Shown: in pieces, positions 39,855-47,248 of the stretch
Layout: the number at the start of each line of letters is the position of its first letter
How positions within the stretch are numbered: the first letter of the stretch is position 1
From: Nocardioides sp. CER19
GTDB taxonomy: Bacteria > Actinomycetota > Actinomycetes > Propionibacteriales > Nocardioidaceae
NCBI RefSeq assembly: GCF_029846275.1
Contig: NZ_JARVWS010000002.1
Span: 1,240,001 to 1,304,000, forward strand
DNA: 64,000 nt
Direction of reading: 5' to 3'
The notes under the pieces: generated by a model
Database searches by the model: none
Told to the model about the DNA's origin: nothing
What the model saw: only the letters and a program-made list of their open reading frames with translations
Made by a program: the position numbers and the translations under genes

Positions 39855-41867
39855 ATGGCTGAGAAGGCACGTGCTCCCAAAGATCGCCCCTGGGTCATGC
39901 GAACCTACGCCGGGCACTCGACCGCCGCGGCGTCCAACGAGCTCTACCGGACCAACCTGGCCAAGGGGCAGACCGGCCTCTCCGTGGCCTTCGACCTGCC
40001 GACGCAGACCGGCTACGACCCGGACAGCCCGCTCGCAAAGGGCGAGGTCGGCAAGGTCGGCGTCCCCGTTCCGCACCTGGGCGAGATGCGCAAGCTCTTC
40101 GACTCGATCCCGCTCACCGAGATGAACACCTCGATGACGATCAACGCGACGGCCATGTGGCTGCTCGCGATGTACCAGGTCGTGGCCGAGGAGCAGAACC
40201 CAGACCTGTCGCCCGAGGAGGTCGCCGCCCAGCTGGCCGGCACCACCCAGAACGACATCATCAAGGAGTACCTCTCGCGCGGGACCTACGTCTTCCCGCC
40301 GGAGCACTCGCTGCGCCTGATCAGCGACATGATCGCCTACACGGTCCACCAGATCCCCAAGTGGAACCCGATCAACATCTGCAGCTACCACCTGCAGGAG
40401 GCCGGTGCGACGCCGGTGCAGGAGATCGCCTACGCGATGTGCACGGCGATCTCGGTGCTCGACCAGGTGAAGGCCTCGGGGCAGGTCGACGAGGAGGACT
40501 TCGGCAAGGTCGTCGGCCGCATCTCGTTCTTCGTCAACGCGGGCGTGCGGTTCGTCGAGGAGATGTGCAAGATGCGCGCCTTCGTCGAGCTCTGGGACGA
40601 GATCACCCGTGAGCGCTACGGCGTCACCGACGAGAAGATGCGCCGCTTCCGCTACGGGGTCCAGGTCAACTCGCTCGGCCTCACCGAGGCGCAGCCCGAG
40701 AACAACGTGCAGCGCATCGTCCTCGAGATGCTCGCGGTGACGCTGTCGAAGAAGGCCCGCGCCCGCGCCGTCCAGCTGCCCGCCTGGAACGAGGCGCTCG
40801 GGCTTCCGCGACCGTGGGACCAGCAGTGGTCGCTGCGCCTGCAGCAGGTGCTCGCGTTCGAGTCCGACCTCCTCGAGTACGACGACATCTTCGACGGCTC
40901 ACCCGTCATCGAGGCGAAGGTCGCCGAGCTCGTCGAGGGCGCCAAGGCCGAGATCGACCGGGTCCAGGCCATGGGCGGCGCGATCGCCGCGGTCGAGTCC
41001 GGCTACATGAAGCAGGAGCTGGTCAGCTCGCACGCCGTACGCCGGTCCCGGATCGAGTCCGGCGAGGAGATCGTCGTCGGCGTGAACAAGTTCGACACCA
41101 CCGAGCCGTCGCCGCTCACGGCCGACCTGGACGCCGCGATCATGGCCGCGGACCCGAAGGCCGAGGAGGCGGCGCTGGCCTCCGTCGAGGCGTGGAAGGC
41201 CCAGCGCGACGAGGCCGAGGTCGCCGAGGCGCTGGCCGCGCTCGCCGCTGCGGCGAAGACGACCGACAACCTCATGGTCCCCACGCTGGTCGCCGCGCGT
41301 GCCGGCGCCACGACGGGCGAGTGGGCGCAGACGCTCCGCGACGTGTTCGGCGAGTTCAGAGCCCCCACCGGCGTCTCGGGCGCGGTCGGCGTGGCCGAGG
41401 CCGGCTCCGAGCTCTCGGCTGTGCGTGACCGGGTCAAGGCCACCGGCGACGAGCTGGGCGGCCGCCTCCGGGTGCTCATCGGCAAGCCAGGGCTCGATGG
41501 CCACTCCAACGGCGCCGAGCAGATCGCCGTACGCGCCCGGGATGCCGGGTTCGAGGTGATCTACCAGGGCATCCGGCTGACGCCGGACCAGATCGTGTCG
41601 GCCGCGGTGGCCGAGGACGTCCACCTGGTCGGCCTCTCGATCCTGTCCGGCTCCCACATGGAGCTGGTGCCGGACGTGCTCGACGGACTGCGCGCCGCCG
41701 GGCTCGACGACGTCCCGGTCATCGTCGGCGGCATCATCCCCGACTCCGACGCCCGCCGGCTGCGCGAGCTGGGGGTGGCGGCCGTCTACACGCCCAAGGA
41801 CTTCGGGCTGACCGAGATCATGGGCGGCTTCGTCGACGTGATCCGGAAGGCCAACGAGCTCGACTGA
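39855..41867 (+). CDS. ecm: Ethylmalonyl-CoA mutase (MeaA type), coenzyme B12-dependent
   Basis: The protein has 670 residues and is a single-chain acyl-CoA mutase. The catalytic barrel starts RPWVMRTYAGHSTAAASNEL, then GLSVAFDLPTQTGYDPDSPL, followed by MNTSMTINATAMWLLAMYQ. This wording is closer to MeaA/Ecm than to methylmalonyl-CoA mutase. The C-terminal cobalamin domain has the B12 histidine in DGHSNG (D548-H550), and GLSILSGSH plus VIVGGIIP. It converts ethylmalonyl-CoA to methylsuccinyl-CoA in acetyl-CoA assimilation. The start is fixed by a -10 box six bases upstream. A YTAC-N6-GTAR site overlaps the promoter. Confidence 0.92.
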   Translation: MAEKARAPKDRPWVMRTYAGHSTAAASNELYRTNLAKGQTGLSVAFDLPTQTGYDPDSPLAKGEVGKVGVPVPHLGEMRKLFDSIPLTEMNTSMTINATAMWLLAMYQVVAEEQNPDLSPEEVAAQLAGTTQNDIIKEYLSRGTYVFPPEHSLRLISDMIAYTVHQIPKWNPINICSYHLQEAGATPVQEIAYAMCTAISVLDQVKASGQVDEEDFGKVVGRISFFVNAGVRFVEEMCKMRAFVELWDEITRERYGVTDEKMRRFRYGVQVNSLGLTEAQPENNVQRIVLEMLAVTLSKKARARAVQLPAWNEALGLPRPWDQQWSLRLQQVLAFESDLLEYDDIFDGSPVIEAKVAELVEGAKAEIDRVQAMGGAIAAVESGYMKQELVSSHAVRRSRIESGEEIVVGVNKFDTTEPSPLTADLDAAIMAADPKAEEAALASVEAWKAQRDEAEVAEALAALAAAAKTTDNLMVPTLVAARAGATTGEWAQTLRDVFGEFRAPTGVSGAVGVAEAGSELSAVRDRVKATGDELGGRLRVLIGKPGLDGHSNGAEQIAVRARDAGFEVIYQGIRLTPDQIVSAAVAEDVHLVGLSILSGSHMELVPDVLDGLRAAGLDDVPVIVGGIIPDSDARRLRELGVAAVYTPKDFGLTEIMGGFVDVIRKANELD

Positions 41868-41868
41868 C

Positions 41869-42327
41869 TCACAGCCGACCGAGCTGGTCGGCGTACCACC
41901 TGATGCCGGTCAGGTGGTCCGCGATCTCGCGGAGGGTCCAGTTCGGCTGCCGTGGGGTGTCCCAGGCCTCCGGGTCGAGCGCACCGAGCCGCAGGGCGAA
42001 GGTGCGGGCGAGCCGCGAGATGCGCTGGCCCGCCTCCTGCAGGTCGGCCTCCGTGAACCGGGCACCGTCCTGCTCGAACGTCACGGCGCTCGCGCCCCAC
42101 TCGTCCGGTTGCGTCTCGACACCGGCGAGCAGCGCCTCCACCTCGGCGAGGTGGTCGACGAGGTGGTCGGCGATCCGGCGGACGACCTTGTGGGGCGTGT
42201 AGATCCGGTCGCCGTCCTCGCTCGTGACCGGCCTCCCGTCCCAGCGCAGCCAGGTGGTGGCGAGGTCGAGGCAGTACGTCGCCGCCTGCTCGACGGCGAC
42301 GCCCGGGTTGGTGCTCTCGTGGCTCAT
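41869..42327 (-). CDS. DinB/maleylpyruvate isomerase-like four-helix protein
   Basis: The protein has 152 residues. It is all helical, with histidines spaced as in the DinB/MDMPI metal-binding fold (IADHLVDHLAEVEALL, and late REIADHLTGIRWYADQL). Members are often thiol-dependent S-transferases or of unknown role. The ATG at 42327 has no clear ribosome site. It is convergent with ecm and divergent from the regulator at 42393. Confidence 0.65.
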   Translation of the reverse strand: MSHESTNPGVAVEQAATYCLDLATTWLRWDGRPVTSEDGDRIYTPHKVVRRIADHLVDHLAEVEALLAGVETQPDEWGASAVTFEQDGARFTEADLQEAGQRISRLARTFALRLGALDPEAWDTPRQPNWTLREIADHLTGIRWYADQLGRL

Positions 42328-42379
42328 GGCGTCAGCGTCGCAGTCGCATCCTCCGGTCCTGACCGAACCGTGCGCGTTC

Positions 42380-42385
42380 TAGCGT
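42380..42385 (+). promoter_or_regulatory. -10 box of the ArsR-type regulator (leaderless)
   Basis: TAGCGT ends seven bases before the ATG at 42393, deciding this start over a GTG at 42384. Confidence 0.45.
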
Positions 42386-42392
42386 GGGCTCC

Positions 42393-43136
42393 ATGAGCAG
42401 TCACGCCACGGCCGATGTCGACCTCGCCGCCGTCGCCGCGGTCATCGGTGAGCCGAGTCGGGCGGCGATGCTCGACGCCCTGATGAGCGGGCGGGCGCTG
42501 ACCGCTGGCGAGCTCGGACGCGCCGCCGGCATCGGCCGCTCGGCGACGAGCGAGCACCTGGCCCGGCTGGTTGCCGGCGGGCTGGTCGAGGTGACCGTCC
42601 AGGGCCGCCACCGCTACCACCGACTCTCCGGGCCTGCTGTCGGTCACGCGCTGGAGGCGCTCTCCCACATCGCCCCGCCGAAGCGCGTGACCTCGCTGAA
42701 GGACTCCTCGCGCGCTCGGTCGCTGTGGCTGGCCCGCACCTGCTACGACCACCTCGCCGGCGCGTGCGGCGTCGCGCTCCACGACCTCCTCCTCGACGGC
42801 GGCCTGGTGGTCGCTGCGAGCCCGGGATACGCCGTGACGCCGCCGGGGGAGGAGTGGTTCGCCGACCTCGGGGTCGACGTGGCCGCCGCTCGCAGCCGGC
42901 GCCGCTCGTTCGCCCGGCCGTGCCTGGACTGGACCGAGCGTCGCCCACACCTCGCCGGCGCCCTGGCCGCGGCGACGACGGCGCGGCTGCTGGACCTCGG
43001 GTGGTTCGCCCGCCGGGGCGACGACACCCGCGCGCTCAGGGTCACCGACGCGGGGCGCGTCGCGCTCGACGGGTTGTGGGGGCGTGCCGCCGGAGACGGC
43101 CTCAGCGCGCCCGGCGGGGCTCGAGCAGCCGGGTGA
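42393..43136 (+). CDS. ArsR-family transcriptional regulator with a second C-terminal domain
   Basis: The protein has 247 residues. The N-terminal winged helix (about 5-90) reads IGEPSRAAMLDALMSGRALT then ELGRAAGIGRSATSEHLARL, the ArsR recognition helix. No metal-binding ELCV cysteine box is present. The C-terminal half includes ARTCYDHLAGACGVALHDLL, a pattern common to actinobacterial ArsR regulators of unknown ligand. It is convergent with the MFS gene at 43102, overlapping it by 35 bases. Confidence 0.85.
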   Translation: MSSHATADVDLAAVAAVIGEPSRAAMLDALMSGRALTAGELGRAAGIGRSATSEHLARLVAGGLVEVTVQGRHRYHRLSGPAVGHALEALSHIAPPKRVTSLKDSSRARSLWLARTCYDHLAGACGVALHDLLLDGGLVVAASPGYAVTPPGEEWFADLGVDVAAARSRRRSFARPCLDWTERRPHLAGALAAATTARLLDLGWFARRGDDTRALRVTDAGRVALDGLWGRAAGDGLSAPGGARAAG

Positions 43137-44523
43137 GCACGGCGATGACGACGAGCGCCCCGCCGAGGAGGTAGGCGGTCGTCGCGAAGCCGTCGGCACG
43201 CGAGAGGTAGATCGCCCCGACGACGGCCGAGCCCAGGCCCAGCCCGGCCTGCATCGTCGTGACCAGGAGGCCGCTGCCGAGACCCGCGATGTGCCCCGGG
43301 ACCTGGCTGAGGACGATGCCCATCAGCGGCGACCACACCAGGCCGAGGCCCAGGCCGAGCACGCCGACCACCGGAGTCGCGTCGTCGACGCCGACCCGGG
43401 CCAGGACGACGAAGGCCGCGGCGGCGAGGAGCGACCCGGCCGTGAGGACGGACGCTCCGTAGCGGGGGACCAGCCGACCGGCGACGAGCGAGGCGAGGAT
43501 GAAGCCGACGGACATCGGCAGCAGGCTGACGCCGATGCGCAGGGGCGAGTCGCCCTCGACCTGGGCGGCGTACCCGTAGACGAACATGAAGCCGCCGAAC
43601 GCGACGTAGAAGGGCAGGCTCGCGAGCAGCCCGACGGCGACGCTCCGGAAGCGGAAGAGGGACAACGGGACGAGCGGTACGCCGCCGCGGCGCTCCAGGC
43701 GGACCTGCCAGAGCATCAGCGCGACGAAGACCGGGACGACGAGGGCGAGGCAGATCCAGGTCCACGCGGGCCAGCCGGTGGCGCGTCCCTCGGTCAGCGG
43801 CAGGACGAGCAGGGTCAGCGCGGTGCCGAGGAGGACCACGCCGGGGACGTCGAGGGCGGAGCGTGTGGGAGCCTTCGTCTCGGGGACGAAGCGCAGCACG
43901 CCGACCAGGACCAGTGCCGTGATCGGCACGTTGATCCAGAACACCGCCCGCCAGCCGAGGTCGGAGCCGGACAGCGCCCCGCCGAGGAGGAACGCGAGCG
44001 AGGTGGCGATGCCGCCGGTGGCTCCGAACCAGGCGATCGCCCGCATCCGGTGCGGACCCTCGTTGGCGGCGTGCAGGGTCGCGAGCACCTGGGGTGCGAC
44101 CAGCGCCGCGGAGATGCCCTGGACGAACCGGGCGCCGACCAGCTCGGTGGGACTCTGCGCGAAGGAGCACAGCAGGCTGGTCAGCGCGAAGACGAGCAGC
44201 CCCAGGATCAGCAGCCGCTTGCGGCCCAGCCCGTCCCCCAGACGGCCGCTCATCGCGACGAGGCTCGCGTAGACGACGCCGTAGGCGGCGACGACCAGCT
44301 GCAGGACCGCCGGCGACGCCCCGAGGTCGCTGCCGATGGAGCCCAGGGCGACGTTGACGGTGAAGAAGGACATGATGGGGACCGTCACCGCGGCCAGGGC
44401 CGCGGCGAGACCGAAGGGATGCATGCGGCGCGGCCCGCTCAGCTGGTCGGCGGCCGTGGAAGCCGGTCCACCGGACGCGCCGGGCGCGCCGGGAATGCCG
44501 GGAACGATGGTGTCAGCGCTCAT
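43102..44523 (-). CDS. MFS multidrug-type exporter (DHA2-like)
   Basis: The protein has 473 residues and about 14 membrane helices. Signatures are SGRLGDGLGRKRLLILGL (loop 2-3), RFVQGISAALVAPQVLATLH and LGWRAVFWINVPI (motif C region), which fit the DHA2 drug exporter group. The N-terminus carries a Pro/Gly/Ala tail. Start ATG 44523 is preferred; an ATG at 44532 is possible. It is divergent from the helix-turn-helix regulator at 44626, which probably controls it. Confidence 0.87.
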   Translation of the reverse strand: MSADTIVPGIPGAPGASGGPASTAADQLSGPRRMHPFGLAAALAAVTVPIMSFFTVNVALGSIGSDLGASPAVLQLVVAAYGVVYASLVAMSGRLGDGLGRKRLLILGLLVFALTSLLCSFAQSPTELVGARFVQGISAALVAPQVLATLHAANEGPHRMRAIAWFGATGGIATSLAFLLGGALSGSDLGWRAVFWINVPITALVLVGVLRFVPETKAPTRSALDVPGVVLLGTALTLLVLPLTEGRATGWPAWTWICLALVVPVFVALMLWQVRLERRGGVPLVPLSLFRFRSVAVGLLASLPFYVAFGGFMFVYGYAAQVEGDSPLRIGVSLLPMSVGFILASLVAGRLVPRYGASVLTAGSLLAAAAFVVLARVGVDDATPVVGVLGLGLGLVWSPLMGIVLSQVPGHIAGLGSGLLVTTMQAGLGLGSAVVGAIYLSRADGFATTAYLLGGALVVIAVLTRLLEPRRAR

Positions 44524-44545
44524 GTCCCTCATCGTCGGCGTGCGG

Positions 44546-44578
44546 TGATCCTGGTGGTGAGAGCCTGCTGATCCTGGT
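44546..44578. promoter_or_regulatory. Direct repeats between the exporter and its regulator
   Basis: TGATCCTGGT occurs twice (44546-44555 and 44569-44578), 23 bases apart, in the divergent promoter region. It is a candidate operator for the regulator at 44626. Confidence 0.4.
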
Positions 44579-44625
44579 ACCGATAATGACTGGATACCGT
44601 CTCCGTTTCGGCCGAGGATGGGTCC

Positions 44626-45483
44626 ATGAGCTCCAGCAGCGTGGCTCGTCGCACCGAGCTGGCCGACTTCCTCCGGACGCGCAGGGAACGACTCACGCCC
44701 GACGACGTCGGACTCCCGCGCGGCGGCCGGCGGCGTACGCCCGGGCTGCGGCGCGAGGAGGTCGCGCTCCTCGCCGGGGTCGGCGTCACCTGGTACACGT
44801 GGCTCGAGCAGGGCCGCGAGATCAACGCCTCGGTGCAGGTCCTCGAGGCGATCGCCCGGACGCTGCGGATGGACCAGAACGAGCGCTGGTACCTCTTCCA
44901 GCTCGCCGGCGTGACGATCGTCCCGCCGGCCAACGAGTGCGACGCCGTCACCGCCGCCGGGCGCGAGATCCTCGACCGGCTCGACCCGCTGCCGGCGGTG
45001 GTGATCTCGCCGCGCTACGACATCGTCGCCTACAACCGCGCCTACAACCGGATGGTCGGCGACCTCGACGCCGTCGACCCGGGGGAGCGCAACCAGGCCT
45101 GGCTGTTCTTCACCCATCCCTACTGGCGCACCCTGTGCCTCCGCGGGCGCGCGCAGGCGGCGGCGCACATGGTCGGGACGATGCGGGCGGCCATGCCCCA
45201 GCACCTCGACGACCCGATCTGGGCGGGCACCGTGCGCCGGCTCCGGGAGGCGTCCGACGAGTTCGACTCCCTGTGGCGCCGGCACGACGTCATGGACAGG
45301 GCGCTGCCCGCCAAGGACTTCCGGAGCCCGGTGGGCGACCTCCACCTCCACGTCAGCCGCTTCGCGGTCGGCACCGAGGGCGTCAACCGGATGATGGTCT
45401 ACACCCCGCTCGACGACGACACCCGCGCCCGCCTCGACCAGCTCCTGGCTCTCGACGCCCGCCAGCGGCTCCATGCCGTCTGA
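44626..45483 (+). CDS. XRE-family regulator with MmyB-like ligand domain
   Basis: The protein has 285 residues. The N-terminal Cro/C1-type helix-turn-helix (about 10-85) has RTPGLRREEVALLAGVGVTW and YTWLEQGREINASVQVLEAI. The C-terminal domain (about 105-270) with PAVVISPRYDIVAYNRAYNR is the PAS-like MmyB ligand-binding module that can bind small hydrophobic molecules. This type usually regulates an adjacent exporter or reductase, here the divergent MFS gene. The stop is the first unit of a tandem repeat. Confidence 0.9.
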   Translation: MSSSSVARRTELADFLRTRRERLTPDDVGLPRGGRRRTPGLRREEVALLAGVGVTWYTWLEQGREINASVQVLEAIARTLRMDQNERWYLFQLAGVTIVPPANECDAVTAAGREILDRLDPLPAVVISPRYDIVAYNRAYNRMVGDLDAVDPGERNQAWLFFTHPYWRTLCLRGRAQAAAHMVGTMRAAMPQHLDDPIWAGTVRRLREASDEFDSLWRRHDVMDRALPAKDFRSPVGDLHLHVSRFAVGTEGVNRMMVYTPLDDDTRARLDQLLALDARQRLHAV

Positions 45484-45516
45484 GCCGTCCGAGCCGTCTG
45501 AGCCGTCTGAGCCGTC
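45481..45516. repeat. Four tandem 9-bp repeats
   Basis: TGAGCCGTC, CGAGCCGTC, TGAGCCGTC and TGAGCCGTC fill the gap between the XRE stop and the opposing RNA-ligase-like stop. The TGA of the XRE gene is the first repeat unit, so three units supply in-frame stops. Confidence 0.85.
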
Positions 45517-46040
45517 TAGATCAGGTGCGGCAGCGGCCAGGTCTGGCCCGTGCCGCTGTCGATCAGCGCTGCCCGCTCGAGGCGTACGACGATCGGGACC
45601 GCGTCCGCCACCGTGGTCGTGACCGCGGCCAGCGTCGCCGACGAGGCCCGCGTCGCCACCGAGATGTGCGGCACCCAGCGCCCGGGCACGTAGTTGCGGT
45701 GCAGGTCGGCCCCGGTGGCCTCGACCGCAGCGACGACGCGCTCCTGGCGCCGCACGAGGTCGGCGTCGACCGAGGGGGCGAGCGCGACGCGACCGCGGGG
45801 AAACACCAGGCTGCCGTGGCACGAGACGGTGATCGGGTCTTCCACCGGCAGCGCCGCCAGCGCTGCGCCCACCTGGTCGAGGTCCCAGCTGCGCAGGACG
45901 GCGAGGGACAGGTGCGGGTGGTGCCGGCCGTGGGTGTGGCTGGCCAGCGTCATCACGCCGAGCGTCTCCACCCGACCCCACAGGTCGCGCACGAGCCGGT
46001 CGGCACGCCGGTCGAAGAGCAGGCAGACAGCGAGCGCCAT
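45516..46040 (-). CDS. 2'-5' RNA ligase superfamily protein
   Basis: The protein has 174 residues. Two HxS/T motifs appear as HPHLSLAV and VPHISVAT, the catalytic histidine pairs of LigT/2H phosphoesterases. The two-lobed fold is complete. Members act on 2'-5' or cyclic phosphate ends of RNA, or on small nucleotides; the substrate here is unknown. The ATG at 46040 is chosen because LAVCLLFDRRAD begins the first strand. Confidence 0.85.
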   Translation of the reverse strand: MALAVCLLFDRRADRLVRDLWGRVETLGVMTLASHTHGRHHPHLSLAVLRSWDLDQVGAALAALPVEDPITVSCHGSLVFPRGRVALAPSVDADLVRRQERVVAAVEATGADLHRNYVPGRWVPHISVATRASSATLAAVTTTVADAVPIVVRLERAALIDSGTGQTWPLPHLI

Positions 46041-46096
46041 GGGACCAGCGTCGCGCATGGCTCGGTCGCGTGAGGCACGGCCCGCCCGGGTCCTGG

Positions 46097-46145
46097 GCGA
46101 CACCGAGCGCCGCTGACGCTCGCGGTCCTCGGCGCTCGGTGTCGC
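46097..46145 (-). terminator. Strong hairpin after the DUF952 gene
   Basis: Perfect 16-bp arms, GCGACACCGAGCGCCG (46097-46112) and its complement (46130-46145), with a 17-base loop. On the minus strand it begins 28 bases past the DUF952 stop. No T tract follows, so it may be a terminator or a dispersed palindromic element. Confidence 0.55.
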
Positions 46146-46173
46146 GCACCGAGGTCACCTCGTCGCGTAGCGC

Positions 46174-46515
46174 TCAGGCGAGCGGTGCGAGCGGTGCGAG
46201 CGGGACCGCGGCGACGACCGCGTCCGGGTCGATGGGGCCGTAGACGTGCGGGTAGGAGTCGTCGCCGACCGGGTCCTGGCGGACCGGGGCGCCCAGTCGG
46301 GCGACGTCGATCACCAGGAGGACGAGCGGCTCGGTGACCTCGGCGTAGTAGCGCCGTCGTACGTCCTCCCACTGGTCGCCGCGGGCGGCGTGGATGAAGC
46401 CCTCCTGCTCGAGCGTCACCCCGATCGTGGAGGTCGTGTAGCCGCCCGCGGCCCGAGCGGCGGCCCAGTCAGCGGCGGTCGCGACGTGGAAGATGACGCG
46501 GAGGTCGTCGGCCAC
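46174..46515 (-). CDS. DUF952 domain protein
   Basis: The protein has 113 residues. The family core reads VIFHVATAADWAAARAAGGY, then QEGFIHAARGDQWEDVRRRYY and later VYGPIDPDAV. Some members look like small ADP-ribosyl-type folds, but the role is not known. A short repeat at the end encodes PLAPLAPLA. The GTG start lies one base after the nucS stop, so the gene is cotranscribed with nucS. Confidence 0.88.
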   Translation of the reverse strand: MADDLRVIFHVATAADWAAARAAGGYTTSTIGVTLEQEGFIHAARGDQWEDVRRRYYAEVTEPLVLLVIDVARLGAPVRQDPVGDDSYPHVYGPIDPDAVVAAVPLAPLAPLA

Positions 46516-46516
46516 G

Positions 46517-47191
46517 TCAGAACAACCGGTGCTCGGAGTCGTCGATCCCGCGCAGGGCGTCGTAGTCGACGACGGCGCAGGTGATGCCGCGGTCGGCGGC
46601 GAGCACGCGGGCCTGCGGCTTGATCTCCTGGGCGGCGAAGATGCCGCGCACGGGCGCCAGCAGCGGGTCGCGGTTGAGCAGCTCGAGGTAGCGGGTGAGC
46701 TGCTCGACGCCGTCGATCTCCCCGCGTCGCTTGATCTCGACCGCGACCGACCCGCCAGCAGCGTCGCGGCACATGAGGTCGACCGGGCCGATGGCGGTCG
46801 GGAACTCGCGGCGCACGAGGCGCAGGCCGGGAGCGAGGGTCTCGGGGTTGTCGGCGAGCAGCTCTTGGAGGTGCTTCTCGACGCCGTTCTTCTGAAGGCC
46901 CGGGTCGACGCCGAGCTCGTGGGAGGAGTCGTGGTGGATCTCCTCGATCGTGATGCGGAGCGTGTCGTCACCCTTGGAGCTGACGGTCCACTCGACGCGG
47001 CCGTCCTCGGCGGTGCCCTCACGCAGGGTGCACGGCGGCGACATCCAGTTGAGCGGCTTGTAGGAGCCGCCGTCGGAGTGCACCAGCACCGAGCCGTCGG
47101 CCTTGATCATCAGCACCCGGGTCGCCATCGGCAGGTGGGCGGTCAGCCGCCCGGCGTAGTCCACCTGGCAGGTCGCCACGACGAGTCTCAC
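46517..47191 (-). CDS. nucS: Mismatch-specific endonuclease NucS/EndoMS
   Basis: The protein has 224 residues. The N-terminal DNA-binding part ([20 protein letters not shown]) is followed by the RecB-like nuclease with [13 protein letters not shown] and [17 protein letters not shown], which provide the catalytic Asp, Glu and Lys. It cuts both strands at G:T, T:T and similar mismatches. This gives actinobacteria a repair route in place of MutS-MutL, a lineage marker. The GTG start has TAGATT eight bases upstream and no ribosome site, so it is probably leaderless. Confidence 0.96.
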   Translation of the reverse strand: MRLVVATCQVDYAGRLTAHLPMATRVLMIKADGSVLVHSDGGSYKPLNWMSPPCTLREGTAEDGRVEWTVSSKGDDTLRITIEEIHHDSSHELGVDPGLQKNGVEKHLQELLADNPETLAPGLRLVRREFPTAIGPVDLMCRDAAGGSVAVEIKRRGEIDGVEQLTRYLELLNRDPLLAPVRGIFAAQEIKPQARVLAADRGITCAVVDYDALRGIDDSEHRLF

Positions 47192-47248
47192 GCCGGGGGA
47201 ATCTACCGTCCGTCCCGTCGGCGCCGGAGCACCGGTGCCGGACTGGCG

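Noticed and set aside
46174..46210. AGCGGTGCG repeats as a possible mobile-element end
   Set aside because: They encode the PLAPLAPLA end of the DUF952 protein and have no inverted partner.
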